NCBI GenBank assembly: GCA_905147135.1
Contig: LR990042.1
Span: 8,175,545-8,239,544 of the forward strand
Source of the DNA: Blastobasis lacticolella
Lineage: Eukaryota > Arthropoda > Insecta > Lepidoptera > Blastobasidae
Direction: 5' to 3'
DNA: 64,000 nucleotides
Below are positions 10,791 through 22,478 of this stretch, in pieces. The position numbers and the translations under genes are program-made. Position 1 is the stretch's first letter, and every line of letters begins with the position of its first letter. Under the pieces are notes generated by a model. The model was not told the origin of the DNA. It made no database searches and saw nothing but the letters and a program-made list of their open reading frames with translations.

Positions 10791-11003
10791 ACTGCAACAA
10801 ATTATAGGTTAATATAAGATATATAAAGCAATACCAACCTTAAGCTCGCTTTCATAATAATGGATGTTAGAAAGTATTGCGAAGATATGCACCTACAACA
10901 TTTACTGTCGATGCAGTAAGTCTTATCCACTATATTCTGCCGACGACACTTAAGAGAGACAATAATAAAGATTTAACAAATTTATGTAATAGGTATCAGG
11001 AGG

Positions 11004-11040
11004 TATAAAATGGTTAATAATTGTACGATCTAACAACAGT
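11004..11040 (+). promoter_or_regulatory. Core promoter of gene 4
   Basis: TATAAAA at 11004-11010 and an ACAGT initiator-like string at 11036-11040. The predicted start near 11038 gives a leader of about 50 nt. Confidence 0.65.
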
Positions 11041-11086
11041 TTACTAGTTCATTCCGTTAGCAGCGGTTCATCCTAAGAGCAGAAAA

Positions 11087-14000
11087 ATGTATCAAAAGGT
11101 GATTAAAATAAAAGTGAAGTGAACTATGTATTTATTATAAAATTTACGACATAATTTTTACCAGTGAAATGTGCCTATATATGTATAAGTATTTAAAACA
11201 TAAATTGTCATAAACTTTTCAAGTTGACAACTCAAAAAGCATAGTGTTTCCTATTCCAGTCAGCGTTGCAATGATAGAACACAGCAAAGTAGTGTTGCAA
11301 TGGATTCTGTGTTCGACTCTAGGTCGAACACTTATTACGTGTATGGAAAGTTAGTCTTTGTGCTTGTCCGTTGTCCACGGCATCCAAAGTTGTTACTAAG
11401 ATATTGGTGGACATCGAGAATAATCGAAACAAGGCTATCTTGAAGTTAAACTAATATAAAAAATATAAATAAATAAACCATCTAGGTTTATTTATGGCCC
11501 CAAAGTAAGCAAAGCTTGTATTATGGGTGCCAGAGAACTTATGAACTACTGATATATATTTTAAATAGATACTTATTATACATATATAACTCCCAGACCC
11601 GTAACAGAAATTAAAATTCATCTTTTCATTTTCTGTCCAGCCGGAAATCGAACCTGGGGCCTCTGCGTGGTAGACCCAGGTTGTCAAGTGTGGAGAGTGT
11701 GTGTTTACTGTTCACACTGTATTCTAAACATCAGCTTTAAGTAACAAAACAAAACTGTCGTGTAACATCGAAATAAAATTGTGATGTACCTATAGAAGAA
11801 AGAGTGTATGTTCATTCTTCTTTGTGTAACAACTATGTTACATAACGATTTACATTTTGCATTATTTTACCCAAAAATTTCGGTTCCAGGTCTTATTATT
11901 CGTTCACTTCGTGGGCCTCAGTCGGGCAGTAGTCGTTGACCCCTATACGGAAGCATACGGATCGGACTCTAAAGCCTGGCAGCTGGTCAAGGTGTACCAC
12001 CCTCCGTCCTCTCCTCAAATGCTGGTGAAATACGATTACGTACCACATGTAAGTTTTGCTGTTATTTAAAGACAAGGGCCTCACTTGCGCCAAGTTCGCG
12101 CTAAGGACGTTTTAAGACAGAAATAACACAATCGATTCTCATATCAACCTTACTCATGACGTTGAAAACTAAAAGTGGCATATAATTCCTTGCCAAGAGT
12201 AAAATAAACTCAACTTTATCTCTTTCCAATACCTGCTCGTCATCACCAACGTCCATTCTATGGAATTTTAAGGATAAGGTAGGCAGTATGGAATCAGGCA
12301 CGAGGTGTTTGACGATGTAGGCACTTTATGTATGTACTATCGACAACAACGAAAAGTTAAAGAATAAATTTTTTTTGTACCAATTTGTACACGGGCAGAC
12401 CAACGTCTTGTGGGGACTTCTCCTAAACTTCTACTATCGCAACAAAGTGGTTTTTTTTGTACTCGATGACGTAGGATAACCTACGGCGCCCTCAGTCTGA
12501 TACGGCTATTATTATCGAACTCAGTTGTCAGAGTCAATTGTTTTGTCTATTTTCCATTTGCACACTCTAATCTCCCTGTCCCAGTACCCCAAATACGAGT
12601 ACGAGTACGCAGTATCGGACAAGAAGACTGGCGACCACAAGCGGCACTACGAGACGCGCGACGGCGACCGGGTGCGCGGGGAGTACAGCCTCGTGGAGCC
12701 GGACGGCTCGCTGCGCAGCGTCACCTACGACGCTGATGACCACAACGGGTAAGGGTACTTCTACCCGCAATTGTCCTTTTTTATGTTATACGACAGACAA
12801 ACAGGCAAGCGGGACACCTGATGGAAAGTGGTCACCGCTTCCTATGGACATCAGTAACACCAGGGGAGTCCCCAATGCGTTGTTCTGTGTTGGTCTTGGC
12901 CGTTATTGGAGTTCCTTCCTTCATATTAGTGGAGGATCTGCATCTCCACAATTGTGTATGATATACCATCTCTATTGTTAGCCGTATGGTGGCAAGCAGA
13001 GTAAAAGGCGATCTATGTGACAGAAAGAGAGAAAGCATCTTTAAAATAAATTAACTTGGCGTTTATGTCCGGTCGTGCTCTCAGCGCAAGGGCCCGGGGT
13101 CTGCCTTAACCATGATTTAGGATTTGGCAGATCAGATAAATACATACCATCCAACCTCTGTGACCCTGTTAATACCCTGACCAGATGGGATCATGGTTAC
13201 ACATTCAGTCGCCTGAATGTGCAGATTTCATCACGATGTTTTTCCTCGCCGTAAGAGCATCGGTTAGTGATCAACTAATGTACATTACTCAGAAAAGAGT
13301 CATGAGGCAGCGGGAAACGAAACGGCTTCGGAAACAATACCCTTCGAAAGCAGTTCAATTCAAATCGAAGTATTTGAACGTTACCTATTGCCTTTGAAAA
13401 CACGCTAAGTGCACTACGCGATGCGGTAGTTCGTAACTATTTCATTTGTATGGAGGTAAAAAATGGCTGCGCCGCGATTTTATTCTAACTTTTTCCTAGT
13501 ATGAATTACTTTAGTCTACTAATAACACATTACAACAATAACTAAAAAACTTGTTTAAAGTAGTCAATGACGTAGACCCATGAACGTTATAGATTGAAGA
13601 ACCTACCCTTACCTAAAATTGATTTAATCTAACCTGCTTATTGTTTTCGTAGATTCAATGCAGTGGTCAGCAAGAGCTACAACAAACACGGCGACCACGC
13701 GTACTCTGTTCTCGGGCATACAAGACATTTCTTCCCCATTGGCCATGGCGTCAAAATCAACCATTACTTCCCCGGTAAGGATCACAAGTACGACGAACCC
13801 ACCGTGGACAGCAAGCAACAACTTAAAGAAGAGAAACCTGTGAACGAACAAGAACAAAGTACCCAAAATGTAGATGAACCCAAAATGATGCTAGTCACCG
13901 GGGATAAAATGATGTTACTTGAACCTGCAGAAGTGGTGGAGTCACCTAAAGCAGCACAAGCAGCTCCTGCGCCAGCGAAGTCAGAAACTGTAGACGAAAC

Positions 14001-14235
14001 GCCTGCTAAAATAATGCCAACAATTGTTTCCATGATCATGAACGATGCCGTTGCTAATGTAAACGCAGAAGGCGTTAGCGCTCCGGTCTTACCTGAAATG
14101 GTCCAAATATCTGCTACACCAGTAGAGAAAAATGAAACAAATGAAAACCAAGCAAATAAAAAGGCGGAATCTGCCTCTGATTCAGAAGTGGCTTCATCCT
14201 ATTACCACTCTAGAATTTACTATGTTGGGTATTAA
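11087..14235 (+). CDS. RR-2 cuticular protein with long charged tail, gene 4
   Basis: 305 residues. Exons: 11087-11098 (MYQK), 11890-12048, 12585-12748 and 13653-14235; introns of 791, 536 and 904 nt, phases 0, 0, 2. The first donor is GTGATT, weaker than in the other genes. Signal peptide about residues 1-17 ([17 protein letters not shown]). The short pre-domain part lacks AAPV repeats. RR-2 module about residues 58-117: [44 protein letters not shown], then FNAVV on exon 4. The module exon is 164 nt rather than 167. The tail of about 190 residues is rich in Glu, Lys and Ala, begins [15 protein letters not shown] and ends [11 protein letters not shown]. Introns 1 and 3 contain repeats. A cuticle role is sure for the module; the tail's role is unknown. 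Confidence 0.9.
11460..11682 (-). mobile_element. tRNA-derived SINE (family B), in intron 1 of gene 4
   Basis: The reverse complement shows a B-box-like AGGTTCGATTTCC (11642-11654) and the body motifs AATTTTAATTTCTGTTACGG and GGGTCTGGG shared with 15222-15490 and 22192-22476. It lies antisense to gene 4. Confidence 0.75.
12785..12960 (-). repeat. LINE-tail fragment in intron 3 of gene 4
   Basis: AACAGGCAAGCGGGACACCTGATGG ends the usual CATCAGGTG...CTTGCC tail seen (reverse) at 55600-55850 and in degenerate form at 9700-9790. The whole block reads as the 3' end of a non-LTR element on the minus strand. Confidence 0.5.
13056..13305. repeat. Interspersed repeat family A, in intron 3 of gene 4
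   Basis: Aligns with 4729-5000 and 24516-24745: TTGGCGTTTATGTCCGG, GGGCCCGGGG, GATTTGGCAGATCAGAT and TCATCACGATGTTTTTCCTC. It ends beyond ACTCAGAAAAGAGTCAT, as the first copy does. Confidence 0.75.
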
Positions 14236-14344
14236 CACTTACGTAGTTGTTTTGTTATTTATTTAGCACTTATCTTAATTGTTGTTTAGTTTGTAACAAG
14301 TCATAATTTTTAAATACTGTGAATATGGCCATGAAGTGAATTAT

Positions 14345-14350
14345 AATAAA
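14345..14350 (+). terminator. Polyadenylation signal of gene 4
   Basis: Canonical AATAAA 110 nt after the stop codon. Confidence 0.65.
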
Positions 14351-15221
14351 AATACATGATATAATGGATTGTAATTATCCCTCTGGGTTATGATCTTTAG
14401 ATTTTCTAAAATTCTTGTTCAATTGAAGTATTAGGTACCCAGTCAACTATTTTATTTTACAACTGGGGTAGGCGAGTTCTTGTGTGGAGATCACGGATCG
14501 TCATGAGTGGTGGTTGGATATCACGTGACCAGGTGAAATGAGGATTTGCGAAAGGCCGCAGATGGAAAGCGAATGCGACACGTCGAAGACAGGTTGCATT
14601 GGCAATCTTTGGTCTAATAAGTTGATGAAATATTTTAATAGTATTTCGGTGCAGATCATTTTTAGCCACGATTCGTGATAATACATAGTAGGTACAGTCG
14701 GCTATCAGTGTGAATACATGGGGTACTGTATCTAAAACCAGTACCTACCTACTAGTTTCCACAATTACAGGGTGTGGCACTCGAAGTGTTACCTATTGAA
14801 AATGCTTTAATTTTGACAATTTTGTGTTTATTCAATTAAAATCTACACAGTAGATTGCTCATGTGCGGATAAAAGGAATTTTAAATTAACAGCAAGTAAG
14901 AAATTTTCTTTTAAATAAGAAGGGTTACATGGGATGGTGTCGAGTCTTGTAGCAATATCTAATAATTTTTAACGATTTGTTTACGTGGTAACAAAGCACC
15001 ATTTAAAATGTTTTCACGATCGATTTGTTAATTCACCATTACGCCCTGCTCCTGTGGGCTCAAGCCATCACTGATGCTGACGCTTGCTTTCACAAAGCAG
15101 TTCACTGGCCTGAATTGTCTTTTGATTTTAAGCTATAGGTCGCTAAAGGTGGCTATATCGAACAATAACCGATTTTTATAAAAAAGTAACATGTCTTTTT
15201 TCGATAAAAATAAATAAATAA

Positions 15222-15490
15222 ATATTTATTTTATAATCGTGGACAAATTCACACAGCGCTATCTCGCCCCAAACTAGCTAGATAACTGATATACTACTTA
15301 AATACTTTAAATACATACTTATTATACATAGAACACCCAGACCCGTAACAGAAATTAAAATTCATCATTTCAATTTCTGCCTGGCCAGGAATCGAACTCG
15401 GGACGTCATGCGTGGCATGTTGACCATTGAACCACTCAGGTCGTAGATATACTGAAGATTTTAATTTAAAAACCCCAAAATTTTCAAAAT
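15222..15490 (-). mobile_element. tRNA-derived SINE (family B)
   Basis: On the minus strand: A-box-like TGGTTCAATGG within 15442-15421, B-box-like GAGTTCGATTCC (15399-15388), then the shared body and a TAAATAAATA tail. About 45 bp upstream of the A box is also shared with the copy at 22192-22476, so the repeating unit is longer than the SINE head. Confidence 0.8.
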
Positions 15491-17107
15491 GATAGCATTT
15501 TCCATTGATAACACTTCGAGTGGCGCAGCCTGTAGTTATTTAAAGACTCACACGCTCAAGTGTGTCGTAGAGTTATGAGCTACGTGCTAACTGTTTCTAA
15601 AATACTTTCAATGTAAATAATGCGTCTGCCATCTAGTAGACACACGGTTTGTGCAAGACAAATTTTGAACTACTTAATAGTAAATTATTCTTACTATTGC
15701 TTAGTGTTGTTATAATGTCTGTTTCACAACTGGCAATTATTTCTTTGTTTTACTAACACGAATACTTGACATTCATTTTGGATTGCTGCCCGTGCTAATC
15801 TTTTTAATGTTTGAACATTCTGACTTGCGACAAGTCCTCATTATTGTAGGTGGACTGTAGTTTTGTATCTATTTTCGTACAAATATATTTATTAAAAGCA
15901 TATACCTAGTTAATTTTAATCTAGATATAAGTCCTTTGCACCATAACATGCGGTTCTTCAAAAGGCATGTAGGTACATCATTCATTGAGGTCAAAGGCCG
16001 GTACCGCATCCGCTACCCTTAGGGTGCATGTCCTGGGCGATGGTGGCCGCTTTCCATCAGGTCCGTCCTTCCGTGTACCTCCGTAGACAATAAAAAGTAG
16101 ACAGTAGGGGATGTTTTGCGATATCTAGCCACATCGGTATAAAAAAAGGTTATGTAAATATTGCCTAACTCTCCTAGTCACCTAACGTATGGCCTCTAGC
16201 CAAAGCATTTCTGAGAAACTGCCAAGTCCCAACTGTGGGACTGGATGGCAATAATTCACTTTCAAGTGATTCAATTGGGGCAAACGGACTATCGCTGCGT
16301 CGACGAATTATGTATGCAGACTAAAGTTACTTAACCGAGGACGTAGTACCAGTTATTACTAGGACAAAACCTACCGCGCGGAAGATAGGCCCTGCGTAAC
16401 AAAACCTGTACTTACCTACAATGCGGCAGCCTTGCGTTTGTCAATCTGCTCCGATTTCGTGATACAACTTTGTGCCTGGACGCTTAATGGGCTTTTTTCA
16501 GGTGCAATGGGCGATATAGGGCATTAAATGTTTGATATAGGGCGATATAGATAGGTCCATAACTAATTATTCTGGTAATCATCATCATCATCCTCCGAGA
16601 GGTCAATCCCGGCTTCTGCCAGAGTACCCTAAAGTAGGTGCACTTGAACAACCAAATCTACCTATCGGTTAAGTAATTTTGAGTTTATATATATAAGTGT
16701 GTAATATATGGGTGGTTATTACGCTACCGGAATAAAATAATCATTGTTGCTGCAGTATTGCTTAGCAGCACCCACGATGTGACAGAATTCTGCGAACGCC
16801 AAAATGATCGGGTCTACCAACACGGTCATATAAAAATATTTCTTAAGTCCTAAAATACAAATACTTCTGCAGTCTTGTAAATGTTTATTATCGCCATTGC
16901 TATAAATCTATTCCCGCAGTCCGAAAGATAATAAATCGCACATCAACTTTACAGCCTGCATTAAGTGATAAAGTAGCCAAGGTCGCCGCCGAGGATTATT
17001 AACCTAAATTCCTAAAACAAAAAGAACTAACTGTCTTCACAACAAAGCCGAGATAGGTGGCAATGCTCAAGGTCACCGGCAATGAACTGGCGCAATTAAA
17101 ATGTTTT

Positions 17108-17390
17108 AGACACACACGATTGCACTGCACGGCCACACGGGATAAATGCCGTTCAAAATTGCATAGCAAATAATAGTTTTGAGACCAAAAATATTATGCT
17201 AGGTGCAAGTTTGGGTGTTGTGCATCTGCATTATGAAAAACTTAATATATGTTAGATACACACGATTGCACTGCACGGTCACACGGGCTAAATGCTGTTA
17301 AAAATTGCATATCGAATTATGGTTTGTAGACCAAAAATGTTATGCTAGGTGTATTGGGTGTTATACATCTCCGTTAAGAAAAAAGAAAGA
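17108..17390. repeat. 146-bp tandem duplication
   Basis: Unit 1 starts at 17108 and unit 2 at 17254. Both contain CACACGATTGCACTGCACGG, CACACGGG-TAAATGC, AAATTGCATA, AGACCAAAAAT and TTATGCTAGGTG. The units have diverged by scattered substitutions and small indels, so this is not a very recent event. Confidence 0.85.
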
Positions 17391-18709
17391 TTCGTAATTT
17401 TTTGTTATATAATTAACTAGGCAGGCATTTGATCGCCATCTAGGTAAATGGTGGATAGTGACGATGCGGCGGAAGATGTAGCATGCCTACCAGAAACAGC
17501 CTAGTTATAATTCGTATTTTAAATGTTATTTACCAACACAAAAACACAACGTCTACGTCTACAAGTCTGTACTAGGGTCGTCTTCCTCGTTATATCTTGA
17601 TGTCCCATCATAATCCTACGTCACATTCAGGCCCAAAAAGAAATCATAATTGCCCCGCCGAGCCTCGAACATGGCAACTTCTAATCTGCCATCGAATTGA
17701 ACATTCGTATATATAACACAATAAATTGGAAAATATGTTGTTCGTGTAGATGTGATAAAATAAATAAATCACCTTGGTATCATGATCTAGAATTTGGCAG
17801 ATCGTTACAGTACTTTTTTTTTTAAATTTTGTGTGCAATAAAGAGAGTATATTTACCTACAGTTAGAGAGATTGCCATCGGACGTCCGCGACCCAGTGGA
17901 AATATCGTTATCTTATTTATTTATTTATTTAACAATTTATTGCACACAATAAAGAAATCCAGAGATTATCGTTATCATCCGAGCGGTAAATCCAGGTTTC
18001 TGCTAGGGTCAGCTTTCCTACTCTTACTACTGCACTTTGAACTCTCTAAGCAAGCTCTGTGTAGAGTATCGTAAAATAAGATTTGAAAATATAAAATTTT
18101 ACAAACATAGCTCGACGTAGCCTGGACCCGTCTTCGTGGGTCAATTTTAATAGAACATGATTTAGTAACGCATCATCATCATACTAGAGTTAATCCCGGT
18201 TGTGTTTTTTTACTACACAGTATGGTAAGTGGTAACTGTCGCCCACAACACAAGGTTGGCACAAAATGCAGAACCGCAGTGGGATTAAATCACTGTGAGT
18301 ATTAAGATGAAATGCCTCATGCCTATAATTGCGCAGACTACCGTATCATTCAAACCGCAACACAATGGGCCGATGGACCATTAATTATTTTACAAGACCA
18401 CAAAATTATAAAAATTAACCATTTAATCACAGTGAAATGTGAAAAACGTCAGTAGTAAGAAAATATTTCTGCATGGGTCTGCATCTTAGCGATCTATTTT
18501 AATACAACGCTCTCTATCTTCGTTCGATATAAGAATAATTAATGGGTTATATTAAACTGGTCCACAACAAGGAAACGCACTTTCCCTGCCTGGACTTAAT
18601 ACTTATAAACTAATGTTTGCGGCTAGTTACAAAATGCACCCGTAACAGATTGGATTAAGAATCCCAACGTACCATTTACACGGCTATAAATTTAATTAAG
18701 TGCACCTAC

Positions 18710-19126
18710 AATGAGGAGTTTTCCAATAGGTATTTAAGGCATTCCTAACCACTCACTAGATGGCGCCCCGACAATTTTGGTAATTGATAATCGCTTGAAA
18801 TAGGTTCTTAGCAAACAGAATATAAACACTGGGTACGTTGTATTGGATAATATTATATTTGTCAATAGTTTTCAATCCTTTTAGAGGTTGTAATAATAAT
18901 GGAACATAGTGCCAACTTCTATAAATTTTCATTTTACACTTCGTTCAACCTTTAACAGTTATGTTTATATTAATAAACACTTTATTTTCAAGTTTAGTAT
19001 TACTTGGCTGCATGAAATCACTGCCACCATCATACAGATTTAAAAAAGATTACCAAAATTGTAGGAGCGCCATCTATTGATGCTTTTTGAAACAAACTAT
19101 CAATACCTACTGGAAAACTCCTCATT
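18710..19126. mobile_element. MITE-like foldback element, about 417 bp
   Basis: The 25-bp ends 18710-18734 (AATGAGGAGTTTTCCAATAG...) and 19102-19126 are inverted repeats with one mismatch. An inner pair also matches: TAGATGGCGCCCCGACAATT near 18775 against its complement near 19040-19075. The AT-rich middle has no open frame. It ends about 240 bp upstream of the gene 5 core promoter. Confidence 0.8.
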
Positions 19127-19354
19127 CTAGTCATTATCTACGTGACAGATAAACTTCAGAGCAACATAATACAGTTTGAAGAGTGCAGAATTTTATAACA
19201 ATATAGGCCTCTCACCTAATGTCCATTTTCTAAACATATCAAAGTTGCGACATTCGATAAAGTGAGCAGATTGGCAACGCGGCAATTACTGTGATCCGAT
19301 CGGATATCGTCGGGAATAGGCCCCCTCCACGCTTCTGCGCTATGTTTTGTTTGT

Positions 19355-19390
19355 TATATAAAAAGAGTGCACTATCAAAGCTACACCAGT
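19355..19390 (+). promoter_or_regulatory. Core promoter of gene 5
   Basis: TATATAAAAA at 19355-19364 and initiator CCAGT at 19386-19390 (start near 19388). The initiator context CCAGTCG is shared with gene 7. Confidence 0.75.
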
Positions 19391-19417
19391 CGACAAGGCA
19401 TTTGTCCGCAAAGCAAA

Positions 19418-20537
19418 ATGTTCTGCAAAGTAAGCTCTATTCTGGATTGCGTAACTGCGATTATGGCTAAGAAATAGGCTTAGTAGCAGCCGAGGATCTA
19501 GTTGGTGGGTTGATAAATGGTGTTTCTGTTGTGTAGGTCGTAGTTGCGTGTGCGCTGGTGGCGGCGTGTCAGGCGGGGCTCGTGCACCACGCGCCGGCGG
19601 TGTCCTCGCAGAGCGTCGTGAGGCACGACCAGGTCCACCACGAGGTGCCGGTGCACTACTCCGCGCCGGTGGTCCACGCTGCGCCCGCACCAATCCACGA
19701 GGCTCCAGTACAATACGCCGCACCGATCTACGAGGCTCAAGCGCACTACGCCGCCCCGGCCCTGCATACCTCCATCCACGCCGCCCCAGCAGTCCATGCC
19801 GCTCCTGCAGTCCACGCAGCCCCCGCCTACCATGCGGCTCCTGCCCAGGAGGAACATTATGTCGATGAATACGTATGTCTAGAACCATCCTTTTTTAGGT
19901 ACCTGAAGGTATCCTGTTCTAATTTCGACATTTCTCCAGGCTCACCCTAAATATGGATACTCATACTCCGTGGAGGACCCCCATACCGGCGACCACAAGT
20001 CCCAGCATGAGACTCGTGATGGAGACGTGGTGAAGGGCGAGTACTCCCTGCTGCAGCCCGATGGCTCTTTCCGTAAGGTCACCTACACCGCTGATCACCA
20101 CAACGGGTAAGGATAACTTAACTTTGATTGTTGATGAAAAACATGTTTTGAGAGTTAGGTTTTCATAAGGCATTTCCTTGACAGAAACACTTGAAAAAAA
20201 TATTTTAAACATCTCTAAGAGAATTTAGTAAACTAAACATTTGGTTACCACAATAATAATATGTAGATTTATTTATGAGCACAATACCATGAGCCGTGGA
20301 CATTCTCTGAAATTCTTGTGTTTCATTTGTCACAAATCTCTACAAAGCTCCGTGGTGAATCGTAAAATAGTCCCAGCGTTGTGGACCTATTGTTACTTTA
20401 TTGTCGTTTAATGGTTATAAATGTATTTTGCCAGCAAATGTTGCAGCGTTTATTTCGTGCCGTGACTAATAGATGGCTCTGTTCACAGTTTCAACGCCGT
20501 GGTACACAACTCCCCGCCAGTGATCCATCATCATTAA
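19418..20537 (+). CDS. RR-2 cuticular protein, gene 5
   Basis: 187 residues. Exons: 19418-19429 (MFCK), 19537-19872, 19940-20106 and 20489-20537; introns of 107, 67 and 382 nt, phases 0, 0, 2. Signal peptide about residues 1-17 ([17 protein letters not shown]). Residues 18-116 are Ala, Pro and His rich, with [12 protein letters not shown] and QYAAPIYEA repeats, ending [10 protein letters not shown]-2 module about residues 117-177: [44 protein letters not shown], then FNAVVHN on exon 4. The tail is very short and ends PPVIHHH. This is a textbook RR-2 sequence. The module exon has the standard 167 nt of the four-exon class. Confidence 0.96.
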
Positions 20538-20748
20538 GAAGTCCTGCTTTGCCAATCTGTGATATCATTAGAGTAATGTCCTAGTTCATACATACCTTAT
20601 TGTTATAATCTTTCAACGACTGCGATGTAAATAGATACTACCTTCTTTCTTTCTAAGCCTAGTAGTTATTTTTATGTAGGTCACTTTGAAAGATGTAGTA
20701 CAAGTAGATATTTTATTAAGGTCTGTCTATCTTTAGTTGCTTTGAAGG

Positions 20749-20754
20749 AATAAA
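20749..20754 (+). terminator. Polyadenylation signal of gene 5
   Basis: AATAAA 212 nt after the stop codon. Confidence 0.6.
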
Positions 20755-21156
20755 TGAATACTCAAATGCAAATCATGTTTCATTACTTTGCGTTTTTATA
20801 CCTATTCCTAGTTTTACTATCACTGTTCGTCCCCTCAATAAAGTAAATAAGAAAAGGTGTTAATTGACATATTCTTTTATTATTTTAATTTAGCATATTA
20901 TATTTATTTTTAATTACTTATTAGTCTTTAGGCTAGAATGTAATTGCAATGCTCTACCTACTTATTAGATAGGTAGGTCATGTTAAGGGAAAGAAATTGT
21001 GCGTCTACTATCAGCGGACCCTGGCAGAAGCCGGGATTGACCGCTTGGATGAAGATGACCATTGTTCGTCTACTGCAGGACATCCGTATTCACATACTTG
21101 TCTCAGTAAAATATAAATATCTTCTTAGTCGTGCACTCTTAACAGAGTGGTCGTAG

Positions 21157-21690
21157 TTATGTGTCGGTCGAGTCCTGCGCCACCTTCGCCCTCGTGATGC
21201 AACGCCATGGATAACTGTGTTTGGCGGAGCGAGAGTTTTCATGCATGGTGGAGTGTGTCATAGACTTGATGAGGTCTGTCCACCGTGTTGGAGAGCGCCC
21301 ACGAGATAATGGGCCCTCAACTTTCCCTTGCACCACCAATCGTTCCATTGAGACCTCATTACGAGTGAACAAAGAACTTGAAGATTCGTATTTGCACAGA
21401 TGACAATAATCTCTCTTTGATGTTGAGTTCTTTTAGGATCGAAGCGTTGGTTCGGTGCACGGTTCACGGGATTCTGAGCATGCGTCTCCAACACCACATT
21501 TTCAGTTAGTCGATCTTGTGACGGTCTCTTGTCCTCATCGTCCACATCTCAGGTCCATATAGAAACATTGGAAATGGAGAGACCAAGCACCTCGTCAGTC
21601 GAACCTTTGTGTTTTTGATTATTCTGCGGTGCTTCCAAATCTTTGTGAGTTTTTTAACTGAAGATCTAGACACGGCGCAACGCCTCCAGT
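21157..21690 (-). pseudogene. RTE-like reverse transcriptase, C-terminal fragment
   Basis: The minus strand, read across at least two frames, gives LYGPEMWTMRTRDR, MWCWRRMLRIP, NASILKELNIKERL and MERLVVQGKVEG...RGRSPTRW. These follow the order of the C-terminal part of endonuclease-reverse transcriptase (RTE-like) retrotransposons in insects. Frame changes and stops show it is dead and truncated. It is unrelated to the cuticle genes. Confidence 0.8.
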
Positions 21691-21734
21691 GTTAGCGAAT
21701 ATGCAAAATAATAATTGGATAATTTTTCTTGACT

Positions 21735-21870
21735 AGGTGGTCAAAATTGGAACTGTAGAAAAATTGTGGTAATTCATTTTGTATTTGAACTGTAATATCA
21801 ATGCCAAAAACAGCGCCACTATTCTCCGGGTCATTAGTTTGTAGCAAAGTAGATGCTGATAGCCACTGAA
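21735..21870. repeat. Repeat family G (copy 1)
   Basis: TGGAACTGTAGAAAAAT, GTATTTGAACTG and CCAAAAACAGCGCC align in order with 51815-51905. Nature unknown. Confidence 0.55.
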
Positions 21871-22191
21871 GTAATGTCACTTGAAATCCTATGCGTTTGC
21901 GCACTGTGAGAGCTCATAATAATTATTCTAGTACGGGTGACAAGCCTTCTCCACAATCAGGTAGCATATGCACTCTAATTATAGGTTCATACAACAATTT
22001 TTATGCAAAACCTTGGCTGTAACTGCTTATACGAATTTTAAGCAGCATGAAAATCATACGTTTTCGAATTAATTGAGTACAAATATTTTCATAGTAGCTC
22101 TACATTAGTACTCATCCATACGTAACGTCACGTCTTTTCCCGTTGGGGTAGGCAGAGATCCCATTGTTCCACTTGCTGCAGCTCTATCATT

Positions 22192-22476
22192 TTTAAATTT
22201 TGGGGTTTTTAAATTAAAATCTTCAGTATATCGACGACCTGAGTGGTTCAATGGTCAACATGCCAGTCTGCCACGCCAGACGTCCCGGGTTCGATACCCG
22301 GCCAGGCAGAAATTGAAATGATGAATTTTAATTTCTGTTACGGGTCTGGGTGTTCGATGTATAATAAGTATGTATTTAAAAAGTATATAAGTAGTATATC
22401 AGTTAGCTAGCACCCATAGTACAAGCTTTGCTTAGTTTGGGGCTAGATGGCGCTGTGTGATTTGTCCACGATTTCT
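22192..22476 (+). mobile_element. tRNA-derived SINE (family B), best copy
   Basis: A box TGGTTCAATGG at 22244-22254 and B box GGTTCGATACCC at 22288-22299, with tRNA-like spacing, followed by the conserved body (AATTTTAATTTCTGTTACGG, GGGTCTGGGTGTTC) and CTAGATGGCGCTGTGTGA. It has the polymerase III internal promoter layout of tRNA-derived SINEs. The 45 bp upstream of the A box is shared with 15222-15490. Confidence 0.85.
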
Positions 22477-22478
22477 TT

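Larger units (their letters stand above)
8443..11086. other. Intergenic region between divergent genes 3 and 4
   Basis: The two promoters lie at its ends. In between are a LINE coding remnant near 8860-8950, a short repeat fragment near 9700-9790 (GGCCACCTGATGGAAAGTGG, also at 12785-12960 and 55600-55850) and a possible SINE-like mosaic at 10560-10790. No host gene is seen. Confidence 0.6.
14236..19417. other. Intergenic region between genes 4 and 5
   Basis: Holds the gene 4 3' end, a SINE (15222-15490), short pieces of a repeat reading AATCCCGGCTTCTGCCAG (near 16600, 18000 and 18190), a 146-bp tandem duplication (17108-17390), a TTTA microsatellite near 17916-17938 and a MITE-like element (18710-19126). 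No host gene is seen. Confidence 0.65.

Noticed and set aside
17067..17075. Perfect TCAAGGTCA FTZ-F1-type site
   Set aside because: It is more than 2 kb from the nearest promoter (gene 5) and a single 9-base match is expected by chance.
19340..19888. 182-codon arginine-rich minus-strand frame
   Set aside because: Antisense of GC-rich exon 2 of gene 5.
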